From contig DAIRUQ010000018.1 in NCBI GenBank assembly GCA_036803245.1, positions 1-40,328 on the forward strand: 40,328 nucleotides of DNA, in the 5' to 3' direction. The first letter of the stretch is position 1. The number at the start of each line of letters is the position of its first letter. A program made the position numbers and the translations under genes. Shown here in pieces: positions 24,269 through 31,851 of the stretch. The DNA comes from DAIRUQ01 sp036803245. Lineage in GTDB: Bacteria > Chloroflexota > Anaerolineae > UBA1429. The notes below the pieces were generated by a model, which had not been told where the DNA came from, ran no database searches, and saw only the letters and a program-made list of their open reading frames with translations.

Positions 24269-25996
24269 ATGCGTTTCGGTGCCTTGTTTGGACGTACGCA
24301 GCGCGAAGTGCCGGCCGATGCCGAGCTCGCCAGCCACCAGCTCTCACTTCGTGCCGGCCTGATCCGGCAGCTGGCCGCGGGCATCTATTCGTACCTGCCC
24401 CTAGGCTGGCGCGTGCTACACAAGATCGAGGGCATCCTCCGCGAGGAGATGGACAGCATCGACGGACAAGAGATCCGAATGCCCGTCGTTCAGCCAGCCG
24501 AGCTTTGGAAGGCTTCGGGCCGTTACGATGCCCCCGCACCAGGGCCAGCTCTGGTGCGCTTCCAGGATCGCGGCGCGCACGACATGGTGCTGGCCATGAC
24601 CCACGAGGAGGTCGTGACCGACCTGGCCCGGCAAGAGATCCGCTCCTACCGACAGCTACCCTTGATGGTGTATCAGATCCAGACAAAGTTCCGTGACGAA
24701 CCCCGTTCGCGCGGCGGGCTCATCCGTGTGCGCGAGTTCACCATGAAGGACGGCTATAGCTTTCACGCCACGCCCGAGTGTCTCGATCGCTACTACCCAG
24801 AGGTCTATCAAGCCTACCAGCGCATCTTTGCGCGCTGCGGCGTCGAAGCTCTGCCCGTAGAGGCTGACACCGGCATGATGGGCGGCGCTGCCTCGCACGA
24901 GTTCATGGTCGTGAGCGAGGCCGGCGAGGACACCTTGATCCTCTGCCCCGAGTGCCGCTATGCTGCCAACGCTGAGACGGCCGAGCTGGCCAAGCCGAAC
25001 GGGGCAACTGGCGAGCCCCTCCCGCTGGAGATGGTATCCACGCCCCACACGACGACCATCGCCGCCCTATCAGAGCTGCTCGGCGTGTCGCCGGCGCAGA
25101 CGCTGAAGGCGGTCTTTTACGCCACGCCCGAGGGCAAGCTCGTCTTTGCCATGATCCGGGGCGACCTGGACGTGAACGAGATCAAGCTGGCCAACCTGGT
25201 TGGCGTCGCCGAGCTCCGTCCCGCCACCGACGAAGAGATCCGGGCCGTCGGGGCGGTGCCTGGCTATGCCTCGCCCATCGGCCTGGATGGCGTACACGTA
25301 GTGGCCGACGACTCGATCAGATCGGGCGTCAACATGGTCACGGGCGCCAACAAGGAAGGCTACCACTGGACCAACGCGAACTATCCCCGGGACTTTGCCG
25401 TGGACCAGATCGCCGATATCGCCCTGGCGCGTGAGGGAGATGGCTGCGCCCACTGCGGCGGCACGCTCCAGAGCGTGCGCGGCATCGAGGCTGGGCACGT
25501 GTTCAAGCTCGGGATCAAGTACTCTGCCGCCATGGATGCCACCTTCCTCGACCAGGACGGCGTCGCCAAGCCGCTGGTGATGGGATGCTATGGGATCGGC
25601 ACGGGCCGTCTCCTGAGCTGCATCATCGAGCAACACCACGACGACTATGGCATCGTCTGGCCGGTCAGCGTGGCCCCCTTCCAGGTGCACTTGGTGACTA
25701 TCGGCACCAACAAGCCCGAGATCGTGGCCGCGGCGGATGCCCTATACACCCGCCTAAGGGCGGCTGGCTATGACGTGCTGTACGATGACCGCGAGGAGAG
25801 CGCTGGCGTCAAGTTCAACGACGCCGACCTGATAGGCATTCCGGTCCGCTTGACGGTGAGCGCCAAGACATTGGCCCAAGAGAGCGTAGAGATCAAGGCA
25901 CGCTGGGCCAAGGACCGCGAGATGGTGCCCGAGGCGGATCTCGAGGGCGCCATAGACGCCCTACTAGCGCAAGAGGGCGGAATGTCAGAGAGCTAG
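24269..25996 (+). CDS. proS: prolyl-tRNA synthetase, bacterial type
   Basis: This class II synthetase charges tRNA-Pro. The 575-residue protein has motif 1 with YSYLPLGWRVLHKIEGILREEMD and the PAELWKASGRY segment. Motif 2 reads YQIQTKFRDEPRSRGGLIRVREFTMKDGYSFH, and motif 3 is GCYGIGTGRLLSCIIEQ. The editing insertion between motifs 2 and 3 (about residues 225-390, with STPHTTTIAALSELLGVSPAQTLKAVFY) marks the bacterial form. A C-terminal anticodon-binding domain begins at WPVSVAPFQVHLVTIG. ATG 24269 is chosen for its ribosome binding site over an in-frame codon at 24212 inside the promoter. tRNA-Pro(GGG) is also in this window, not linked. Confidence 0.97.
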   Translation: MRFGALFGRTQREVPADAELASHQLSLRAGLIRQLAAGIYSYLPLGWRVLHKIEGILREEMDSIDGQEIRMPVVQPAELWKASGRYDAPAPGPALVRFQDRGAHDMVLAMTHEEVVTDLARQEIRSYRQLPLMVYQIQTKFRDEPRSRGGLIRVREFTMKDGYSFHATPECLDRYYPEVYQAYQRIFARCGVEALPVEADTGMMGGAASHEFMVVSEAGEDTLILCPECRYAANAETAELAKPNGATGEPLPLEMVSTPHTTTIAALSELLGVSPAQTLKAVFYATPEGKLVFAMIRGDLDVNEIKLANLVGVAELRPATDEEIRAVGAVPGYASPIGLDGVHVVADDSIRSGVNMVTGANKEGYHWTNANYPRDFAVDQIADIALAREGDGCAHCGGTLQSVRGIEAGHVFKLGIKYSAAMDATFLDQDGVAKPLVMGCYGIGTGRLLSCIIEQHHDDYGIVWPVSVAPFQVHLVTIGTNKPEIVAAADALYTRLRAAGYDVLYDDREESAGVKFNDADLIGIPVRLTVSAKTLAQESVEIKARWAKDREMVPEADLEGAIDALLAQEGGMSES

Positions 25997-26009
25997 AGCG
26001 CCCTGTTAT

Positions 26010-26038
26010 TTGCGTCCCACCATCGCGCATGATATACT
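26010..26038 (+). promoter_or_regulatory. promoter of the nusA-infB operon
   Basis: TTGCGT (26010-26015) and TATACT (26033-26038) with 17-bp spacing. Transcription would start near 26045, so the leader contains the terminator-like hairpin at 26063-26085. Confidence 0.7.
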
Positions 26039-26062
26039 GACATAAAGAAACTGCGCGACTAG

Positions 26063-26085
26063 AAGTGGGCGTGCTCCCACTTTTT
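26063..26085 (+). promoter_or_regulatory. terminator-like attenuator in the nusA leader
   Basis: A 7-bp stem AAGTGGG/CCCACTT (26063-26069 with 26076-26082) is followed at once by a T-run (TTTTTCTGTT). It lies between the promoter and the nusA ribosome binding site. An intrinsic terminator in the leader of a transcription elongation factor gene would allow autoregulation. Confidence 0.65.
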
Positions 26086-26129
26086 CTGTTGTGGCGCCGA
26101 GCCACGCATGCCTGGAGGTGCACAGCGCC

Positions 26130-27800
26130 ATGAAGAGCGAGTTCGAAATCGCGATTACCCAACTGAGCGCCGACCGCAACCTCTCGCCCGAGATCATCTT
26201 GGAGGCGATCGAGGCTGCTTTGGTTTCCGCATACAAGCGCAACTATGGTTCCGGCGAGAACGTCAGCGTCACGGTGGATCCTCACACGGGTCAGGCAAAG
26301 GTCTTTGTCCTCAAAGAGGTGGTGGAGACCGTCGAGGACGACCAAGAGCAGATGACCCTGGACGAGGCGCGCGAGCACGATCCGGACGCCACCATCGGAT
26401 CCGCGGTGCAGCTCGAGCTGCGCCCACGCAACTTTGGGCGCATCGCCGCCCAGACGGCCAAGCAGGTCATTATGCAGCGCATCCGCGAGGCCGAGCGCGA
26501 CTCGGTTTATGTTGAGTATGTCGACCGCGTCGGCGAGATCGTCAACGGCGTCGTGCGGAACGTGGATGGGCGCTCGCAGAACGTGACCTTGGGGCTGGGC
26601 AAGGCCGAGGGTCTTCTCCCCCGCGCCGAACAGATTCCGGGCGAGTACTATCGCTTCAACCAGCGCCTCAAGATCTATCTCATGGCCGTCGATCGCTCTG
26701 GCCACGGCCCTCAGATTATCGTCTCGCGACGAGACAAGGGCCTCTTGCGGCGCCTGCTAGAGCTCGAGGTACCCGAGATTTTCAACGGAGCGGTCGAGAT
26801 CAAGTCGATCGCTCGCGAGGCCGGGTCCCGCTCCAAAGTCGCCGTCGCCGCACTCCAGGCAGGAGTGGATCCCGTGGGCTCTTGCGTCGGGATGCGCGGC
26901 GTTCGCATTCAGAGCATCGTCAACGAGCTGAACGGCGAAAAGATCGATGTGGTCGAGTGGTCCAAGGACGAGCGCACCTACATCGCTAACGCCCTCAGCC
27001 CAGCCAAGGTGACCAACGTCATTCTGAACCCGATCACCGAGTCGGCAACGGTCATCGTGCCCGACCAGGCACTGTCGCTAGCCATCGGCAAGGAGGGGCA
27101 GAACGCCCGCCTCGCCGCCAAGCTGACAGGTTGGCGCATCGATATCCGCAGCGAGACAGAAGCTGCCGAGGACGCCGAGCGCCTGGCCGCTGAGGCTGAA
27201 GAGGCCGCCGCCAAGGCCGCCGAACTCCAGGCCGCTCGCGAAGCCGCCGCCGCTCTATTGGCCGAAGCTGAGGAGGGCCTAGAAGGTCTCGACGAAGAGC
27301 AGGCCGAGCTGATCGAAGAGCTCGCGGACGAGACCGAGCCCGCCGAGGAGCTGGAACTGACTGACGAGACACTAGTCTCCGAGCAGCCAGACGTTCCAGA
27401 GCCGGAGGAAGATCTCGTGGCCGAGGATGAGGCGGAGACTGAAGCCGAGCTGGAGCCGGTCTCAGAGCCCGTCTTGGAGGACGAAACGGTTGAGGCTGAG
27501 CCCGAGCCCCTGGAAGCCCAAGCCGAGCCCGAACCTCTGGATGAGGCCATCCAGGAAGAGGAGCCTCTCGAGACCGTCGAAGAGCAGGAGATGCCGGCCG
27601 AGGAGCCGGAGACCGTCCAGGATGAGCCCGAGGAATGGGCCGAGGACGAAGACGATCTAGACGATGATGAGCGCAAGAGCCGAGCCAAGGATCGCAAGCG
27701 ACGCTTGGTCTATGACGAGCGCGTTGGCAAGGTAGTGGCGCGCAAACGCCACAAGCGCAATCGCGATTGGGGAGATTGGGAAGACGACGAGGTCCTCTAG
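26130..27800 (+). CDS. nusA: transcription termination/antitermination factor NusA with a long acidic tail
   Basis: NusA binds RNA polymerase and modulates pausing and termination. The 556-residue protein has the N-terminal polymerase-binding domain (1-130, FEIAITQLSADRNLSPEIILEAIEAALVSAYKRNYG). The S1 domain follows (about 135-205, YVDRVGEIVNGVVRN). KH1 has VGSCVGMRGVRIQSIVNELNGEKIDVVEW, and KH2 has LAIGKEGQNARLAAKLTGWRIDI (about 315-340). After this comes a very Glu/Ala-rich tail (about 343-510) and a basic end (RKSRAKDRKRRLVYDERVGKVV...). Most NusA proteins stop near 350-400 residues or carry short acidic repeats, so the tail is notable. The ATG at 26130 has a GGAGGTG site. rimP, usually upstream, is absent. 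Confidence 0.95.
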   Translation: MKSEFEIAITQLSADRNLSPEIILEAIEAALVSAYKRNYGSGENVSVTVDPHTGQAKVFVLKEVVETVEDDQEQMTLDEAREHDPDATIGSAVQLELRPRNFGRIAAQTAKQVIMQRIREAERDSVYVEYVDRVGEIVNGVVRNVDGRSQNVTLGLGKAEGLLPRAEQIPGEYYRFNQRLKIYLMAVDRSGHGPQIIVSRRDKGLLRRLLELEVPEIFNGAVEIKSIAREAGSRSKVAVAALQAGVDPVGSCVGMRGVRIQSIVNELNGEKIDVVEWSKDERTYIANALSPAKVTNVILNPITESATVIVPDQALSLAIGKEGQNARLAAKLTGWRIDIRSETEAAEDAERLAAEAEEAAAKAAELQAAREAAAALLAEAEEGLEGLDEEQAELIEELADETEPAEELELTDETLVSEQPDVPEPEEDLVAEDEAETEAELEPVSEPVLEDETVEAEPEPLEAQAEPEPLDEAIQEEEPLETVEEQEMPAEEPETVQDEPEEWAEDEDDLDDDERKSRAKDRKRRLVYDERVGKVVARKRHKRNRDWGDWEDDEVL

Positions 27801-27837
27801 GCCCGCCCTGCGGGCCGGGACTCACGGGAGGGCCATG

Positions 27838-28125
27838 ATGGCGGGTCCGCGCGTTCGCCGGCAGCCACAGCGCACCTGCGTTGGCTGCCGAACCACTCGG
27901 CCCAAGCGAGAGATGATACGCGTCGGCTGCAGCGACCAAGGCGACATCCAGATCGATCCCAGTGGCAAGGGACCGGGGCGCGGAGCTTACATCTGCCCGG
28001 TCAGCGACTGCTGGGAGCAGGCCCTACGAGGCAACCGTCTCGCCCAAGCCCTGCGAACGACCTTGACCGCCGAGCAACGACAGATGCTCACCGAATATGG
28101 TGAGCAGTTGAGTGACAAAATCTAG
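27838..28125 (+). CDS. rnpM: YlxR/RnpM family RNA-binding protein
   Basis: The 95-residue product has the DUF448 signature RTCVGCRTTRPKREMIRV and GKGPGRGAYICPVSDCWEQALRGNRLAQAL. YlxR (RnpM) was shown in Bacillus subtilis to bind and modulate RNase P. Its position between nusA and infB is the classic one. Two adjacent ATG codons (27835 and 27838) exist; 27838 has the better distance (5 bp) from GGAGGG. A short hairpin (27800-27816) separates it from nusA. A further hairpin GCTCACC/GGTGAGC overlaps its last codons (28086-28105). Confidence 0.93.
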   Translation: MAGPRVRRQPQRTCVGCRTTRPKREMIRVGCSDQGDIQIDPSGKGPGRGAYICPVSDCWEQALRGNRLAQALRTTLTAEQRQMLTEYGEQLSDKI

Positions 28126-28456
28126 GTAGATGCAGGTTTCGTGGATCCGGTCGACCATGCCAGAGTCGGTACGAGCAGGTTCAATGCCAATATCTTGCGA
28201 ACTAGGATGGTAGGCATGAGGGGCGCCTCGGCGCGGGATGCCTTGAGGGAAGAGCCTATGGCTGCGTGATATAGACGCTCGCAGCCCCGCTCGATCCCCT
28301 CGACGCCTCCCCGGAAACCGGAACTCGCACTCCCGATCGTTACCTACGGACAGCTAGGGCCCCGCGTGCCCACGGTCACGGCGCATTGCCGGCGGCTGTT
28401 CGCGCGCCGATGGGGGCACAGCTTGGCGCCTGCCAGACCACAGAGGGGGATATGCC
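28126..28456 (+). other. 331-bp non-coding gap before infB with nested hairpins
   Basis: No frame carries a plausible gene here. The place is normally taken by ylxQ (an L7Ae-type protein), of which I see no trace in any frame. Three potential RNA structures lie in series. The first pairs AGGCAT with ATGCCT (28212-28217 with 28238-28243) around an inner GCGC-CTCG-GCGC. The second pairs GGCTGCG with CGCAGCC (28260-28266 with 28280-28286). The third pairs GTGCCC with GGGCAC (28366-28371 with 28414-28419) around an inner CGGCGC/GCGCCG (28379-28384 with 28404-28409). There is no T-run and no convincing promoter. It may be a structured infB leader. Confidence 0.5.
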
Positions 28457-30463
28457 ATGAGCAAGAGAGACAGCAACCCAACACAGCGACGCATGGGAGA
28501 GCCATCCATGGGGTCGCGGCGCAGTGCCATTGGAGATCCCCCGAGCCAGGCCCTGCCGCGCCAGGCTCGTTCGCGGCGATCTGGCTCGTCGGCCCCTCGA
28601 AGCCGAGGCGGCGAGGCCCCGTCCACGCCGCGCGCGCCCGCCCCGGCGGCGCCCGAGCCCAAGCCCGAGTCCACCGAGCCTATCCAGCTCCCAGAGCAGA
28701 TCACTGTTCGTGAGCTCGCCGAGACACTCGGAACCAGCCCCATCGAGCTCATCAAGCAGCTCATGAATCTCGGCGTGATGGCCAACATCAACCAGCTCAT
28801 TGACTATGAGACGGCAGCCATTGCGTCGGAAGAGCTGGGGTTCAAGGTTTCTGAGGTACAGCCAGAAGCCGAGGCCGAAGCTGAGGCCGAGGAAGAAGCC
28901 GAGATCGACACCAACGTACGGCGCACGGTCTATACCGAGGAAGAGCAGCGGTACCTGGCCAGTCGCCCCCCAGTTATCACCATCATGGGGCATGTGGACC
29001 ACGGCAAGACCTCTCTCCTGGATGTGATCCGCGAGGCGAGCGTGCAGGTCTCCGAGGCGGGCGGCATCACGCAGCATATCGGCGCCTACCAGGTCGCGGC
29101 GCAGGGCAAGCAGATCACGTTTCTAGATACGCCCGGCCATGAGGCCTTTACCGAGATGCGAGCCCGCGGGGCGAGCGTCACAGACATTGCCATTCTGGTG
29201 GTGGCCGCCGATGACGGCGTCCAGCCGCAGACACGCGAGGCGATCAACCACGCACGAGCGGCCCACGTCCCTATCATTGTCGCGCTCAACAAGATGGATC
29301 TCCCCAGCGCCAACCCAGACCACGTCAAGCAGCAGTTGGCCGACGTAGGCTTGGTCCCCGAGGATTGGGGCGGCGACACCATCGTCGTGCCCGTCTCTGC
29401 CAAGGCCAAGCAGGGCATTGACACGCTGCTGGACATGATCCTGCTCGTCGCCGAGATGGCCGATTTCAAGGCCAACCCACGACGCAATCCGCAGGGCACG
29501 GTCATTGAGGGCCGCCTGGACCGAGCGCGGGGGCCCATCGCCACCCTCCTGGTGCACGACGGCATCCTGGAGGTGGGCGACGCGCTGGTCATCGGAAACA
29601 CGTCAGCGCGCATCCGCGCCATGTTTGACTACCGCGGACAGACCATCGACAAGGCCACCCCTTCGCAACCTGTGGTCATCATGGGCCTGCGTGACGTGCC
29701 CCAAGCCGGCGATCGCTTTGAAAAGGTCGGTAGCGAGCGAATCGCCCGACAGATCGCCGAGGAGCGCACCCAAGAGGCCACCGAGGCCGCCAACCGGCGC
29801 CCCGAGGCCCTCTCGCTCGATGACATCTATGCCCGCGCGCAGGACGGGGCCAAGTCCCTCAACGTGATCCTCAAGGCTGACGTACAAGGCAGCATCGACC
29901 CGATCCGCTCGTCTCTGGAGCAGCTCAAGGTCGGGAACCTCTCGGTGGACTTTATCCACGAGGGCGTTGGGAACATTGCCGAGTCCGACGTCAATCTGGC
30001 GGTGGCCTCCGAGGCCGTCGTGATCGGATTCAACGTCAGCGTCGACGCCTCCGCCCAGCGGATGGCCGAAGCCGAGGGAATCGAGATCCGCACCTATGAC
30101 ATCATCTACCGCCTGATTGAGGACATCCAAAAGGCACTCACAGGCATGCTCGAGCCCGAAAAGCGCGAGGTGGTGCAGGGGCGGGCAGTGGTCCGCCAGG
30201 TGTTCTCGATCCCCCGCGCCGGCAAGATCGCTGGCGTGCAGGTGAGAGAGGGCAAGGCCCTGCGCAATGCCCGCGTCCGTGTGCTACGCGGCGAGAAAGA
30301 GCTGCACACAGGTGGCGTCAGCTCGCTCAAGCGCTACACAGAGGACGTCCGCGAGGTGTCTACCGGCATGGAGTGCGGCGTGGGCGTCGACGGGTTCAAC
30401 GACTTTGAGGCCGACGATATTCTCGAGTTCTATGTGATCGAGACGGTCGAGCGGACGGCATAG
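28457..30463 (+). CDS. infB: translation initiation factor IF-2
   Basis: IF-2 is the GTPase that places initiator tRNA on the ribosome. The 668-residue protein is a short form. It has a basic, Arg/Ser/Pro-rich N-terminus (1-75), one IF2-N domain (VRELAETLGTSPIELIKQLMNLG) and an acidic Glu/Ala linker (126-140). The G domain follows, with GHVDHGKTSLLD (178-189), DTPGHEAF, NKMDLPSANP and VSAKAKQGI. Domains II and III (GTVIEGRLDRARGPIATLLVHDG, LNVILKADVQGSIDPIRSSL) and the C-terminal initiator-tRNA-binding domain (RQVFSIPRAGKIAGVQV) complete it. The ATG follows a GAGGGGGA site. rbfA starts 16 bp after the stop. Confidence 0.97.
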   Translation: MSKRDSNPTQRRMGEPSMGSRRSAIGDPPSQALPRQARSRRSGSSAPRSRGGEAPSTPRAPAPAAPEPKPESTEPIQLPEQITVRELAETLGTSPIELIKQLMNLGVMANINQLIDYETAAIASEELGFKVSEVQPEAEAEAEAEEEAEIDTNVRRTVYTEEEQRYLASRPPVITIMGHVDHGKTSLLDVIREASVQVSEAGGITQHIGAYQVAAQGKQITFLDTPGHEAFTEMRARGASVTDIAILVVAADDGVQPQTREAINHARAAHVPIIVALNKMDLPSANPDHVKQQLADVGLVPEDWGGDTIVVPVSAKAKQGIDTLLDMILLVAEMADFKANPRRNPQGTVIEGRLDRARGPIATLLVHDGILEVGDALVIGNTSARIRAMFDYRGQTIDKATPSQPVVIMGLRDVPQAGDRFEKVGSERIARQIAEERTQEATEAANRRPEALSLDDIYARAQDGAKSLNVILKADVQGSIDPIRSSLEQLKVGNLSVDFIHEGVGNIAESDVNLAVASEAVVIGFNVSVDASAQRMAEAEGIEIRTYDIIYRLIEDIQKALTGMLEPEKREVVQGRAVVRQVFSIPRAGKIAGVQVREGKALRNARVRVLRGEKELHTGGVSSLKRYTEDVREVSTGMECGVGVDGFNDFEADDILEFYVIETVERTA

Positions 30464-30479
30464 CGGTAGGATTCGCACC

Positions 30480-30887
30480 ATGACAAGCCATCGCATCGAG
30501 CGGGCGAACTCGTTCATCCTGCAGGAACTGACGCTGGCGCTACGCAACCAGGCGCGAGACCCGCGCGTCGAGCCGCTCACGTTGACCGAGGTGCGGCTGA
30601 CCGCCGACCGTCGCATGGCGCGCGTCTTTGTGGCCTGCTACAGCGGCGACGAGGCGCTCGAAGAGGGCCTCGTCGCGCTAGAAGCCGCCAAGGGTTTCCT
30701 GCGGAGCCATCTGGCCCAGCATCTCCACTGGCGCTTTACCCCCGATATCGAGTTTCGGGCTGACCACTCGTGGGAGCAGGGCGCACGCATCGAGGCGCTG
30801 CTGGAGCAGATCGCGGAGGGGCATGGCGACGGCGAGAGCGACCAAGTCGACAAAGAGTCGGATGACACCGACGACGACCTGGCCTAG
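30480..30887 (+). CDS. rbfA: ribosome-binding factor A
   Basis: RbfA is a KH-type assembly factor for the 30S subunit, needed for 16S 5'-end maturation and cold growth. The 135-residue protein begins RIERANSFILQELTLALRNQARDPRVEPLTLTEVRLTADRRMARVFVACY, the family signature. It also has LRSHLAQHLHWRFTPDIEFRADHSWEQGARIEALL. An acidic tail (about 115-135, SDQVDKESDDTDDD) extends beyond the core. It follows infB closely and precedes truB, the conserved order of this operon. Confidence 0.96.
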   Translation: MTSHRIERANSFILQELTLALRNQARDPRVEPLTLTEVRLTADRRMARVFVACYSGDEALEEGLVALEAAKGFLRSHLAQHLHWRFTPDIEFRADHSWEQGARIEALLEQIAEGHGDGESDQVDKESDDTDDDLA

Positions 30888-30919
30888 CGGGGTATCCGAG
30901 GCGAAATACGGCGACGACC

Positions 30920-31816
30920 ATGGCTACTAGCCAGATCGACGGCGTGCTCAACATCCTCAAGCCGGCGGGCATCACCTCACACGATGTGGTCAGCCGCTTG
31001 CGGCGGGTGTTTCATCAGCGGCGGATCGGCCACGCGGGCACGCTGGATCCAGCGGCACGCGGCGTGCTGCTCGTCGGCCTGGGCAAGGCTACCCGCGTGC
31101 TCGAATACCTGGGAGAGTTGCCCAAGACCTACCGGGCCCGCGTGGTACTGGGCACCACCACCGACACGTTGGATGGCGAGGGAGCAGTGACGGGCCGGGC
31201 AGCGTGGGAGCATATCCGCTGGGAGGACGTCTCGTCAGCGCTGGGCCGCTTTTGGGGTGATATCCTTCAGGTACCTCCCATGTATGCCGCCATCAAGCGC
31301 AACGGCCAACCGCTTCACGAACTAGCTCGGCAAGGGATCATCGTGCCGCGCGAAGCGCGGCCGGTGCGCATCCACGCGCTCAAGGCCTTGGCGTGGGTTC
31401 CCCCCTACCTGGATCTCGACGTCGAGTGCTCTCAGGGCACCTACATCCGCGCCCTGGCACGGGACCTCGGCGAGGCCCTTGGCACCGGGGCGCATCTAGC
31501 CTCGCTGACCCGCACCGCCATCGGTGACCACACGCTGTGCACTTCGATCAGCTTGAGCGCGCTAGAGACCGGCGGCCCCGACTATGCCACGACGATGGTG
31601 CTCAGCATCGGCCAGGCGCTGGCACATCTGCCTTTCATCGCTGCCACTGACGCACAGGCGGCAGCGCTGCGTCAGGGCCGTTCGCTGGAGCTCGAGCCAG
31701 CGCCGCCTCGCGAGCCAGCGCTGGCCCTTGATGAGCGCGGCACCGTCATCGCAGTCCTGGTGCGAGACAGCGGCAACCAGTGGCATCCCACCAAGGTGCT
31801 GGCACCCAACCCATAG
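30920..31816 (+). CDS. truB: tRNA pseudouridine-55 synthase
   Basis: TruB converts U55 in the T-loop of tRNA to pseudouridine. The 298-residue protein has GVLNILKPAGITSHDVVSRLRRVF, then GHAGTLDPAARGVLLVGLGKATR with the catalytic Asp43. It also has KTYRARVVLGTTTDTLDGEG, VPPMYAAIKRNGQPLHELARQGI and CSQGTYIRALARDLGEALG. The C-terminal part (about 225-298) resembles the PUA-like end found in bacterial TruB. The ATG at 30920 has no strong ribosome binding site, but the domain begins immediately. Next in the operon is the ribF-archease fusion. Confidence 0.96.
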   Translation: MATSQIDGVLNILKPAGITSHDVVSRLRRVFHQRRIGHAGTLDPAARGVLLVGLGKATRVLEYLGELPKTYRARVVLGTTTDTLDGEGAVTGRAAWEHIRWEDVSSALGRFWGDILQVPPMYAAIKRNGQPLHELARQGIIVPREARPVRIHALKALAWVPPYLDLDVECSQGTYIRALARDLGEALGTGAHLASLTRTAIGDHTLCTSISLSALETGGPDYATTMVLSIGQALAHLPFIAATDAQAAALRQGRSLELEPAPPREPALALDERGTVIAVLVRDSGNQWHPTKVLAPNP

Positions 31817-31851
31817 CCAAGCCATGGCTTTGGAGCAAGACCGTAGGAACC

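Noticed and set aside
26091..26129. In-frame extension of NusA to an upstream start at 26091
   Set aside because: ATG 26130 has a GGAGGTG site and the family N-terminus begins there.
27170..27660. GAG/GCC-rich stretch in nusA as a DNA tandem repeat
   Set aside because: Codons are irregular without a fixed period; it is a compositionally biased acidic tail.
28175..28200. GGTTCAAT as the T-loop of a tRNA
   Set aside because: Flanking bases do not form a 5-bp T stem, and no acceptor or anticodon arms can be drawn.
28126..28456. A decayed ylxQ (L7Ae-like) gene
   Set aside because: I translated the frame continuing from rnpM and looked for L7Ae motifs; none are present even in broken form.
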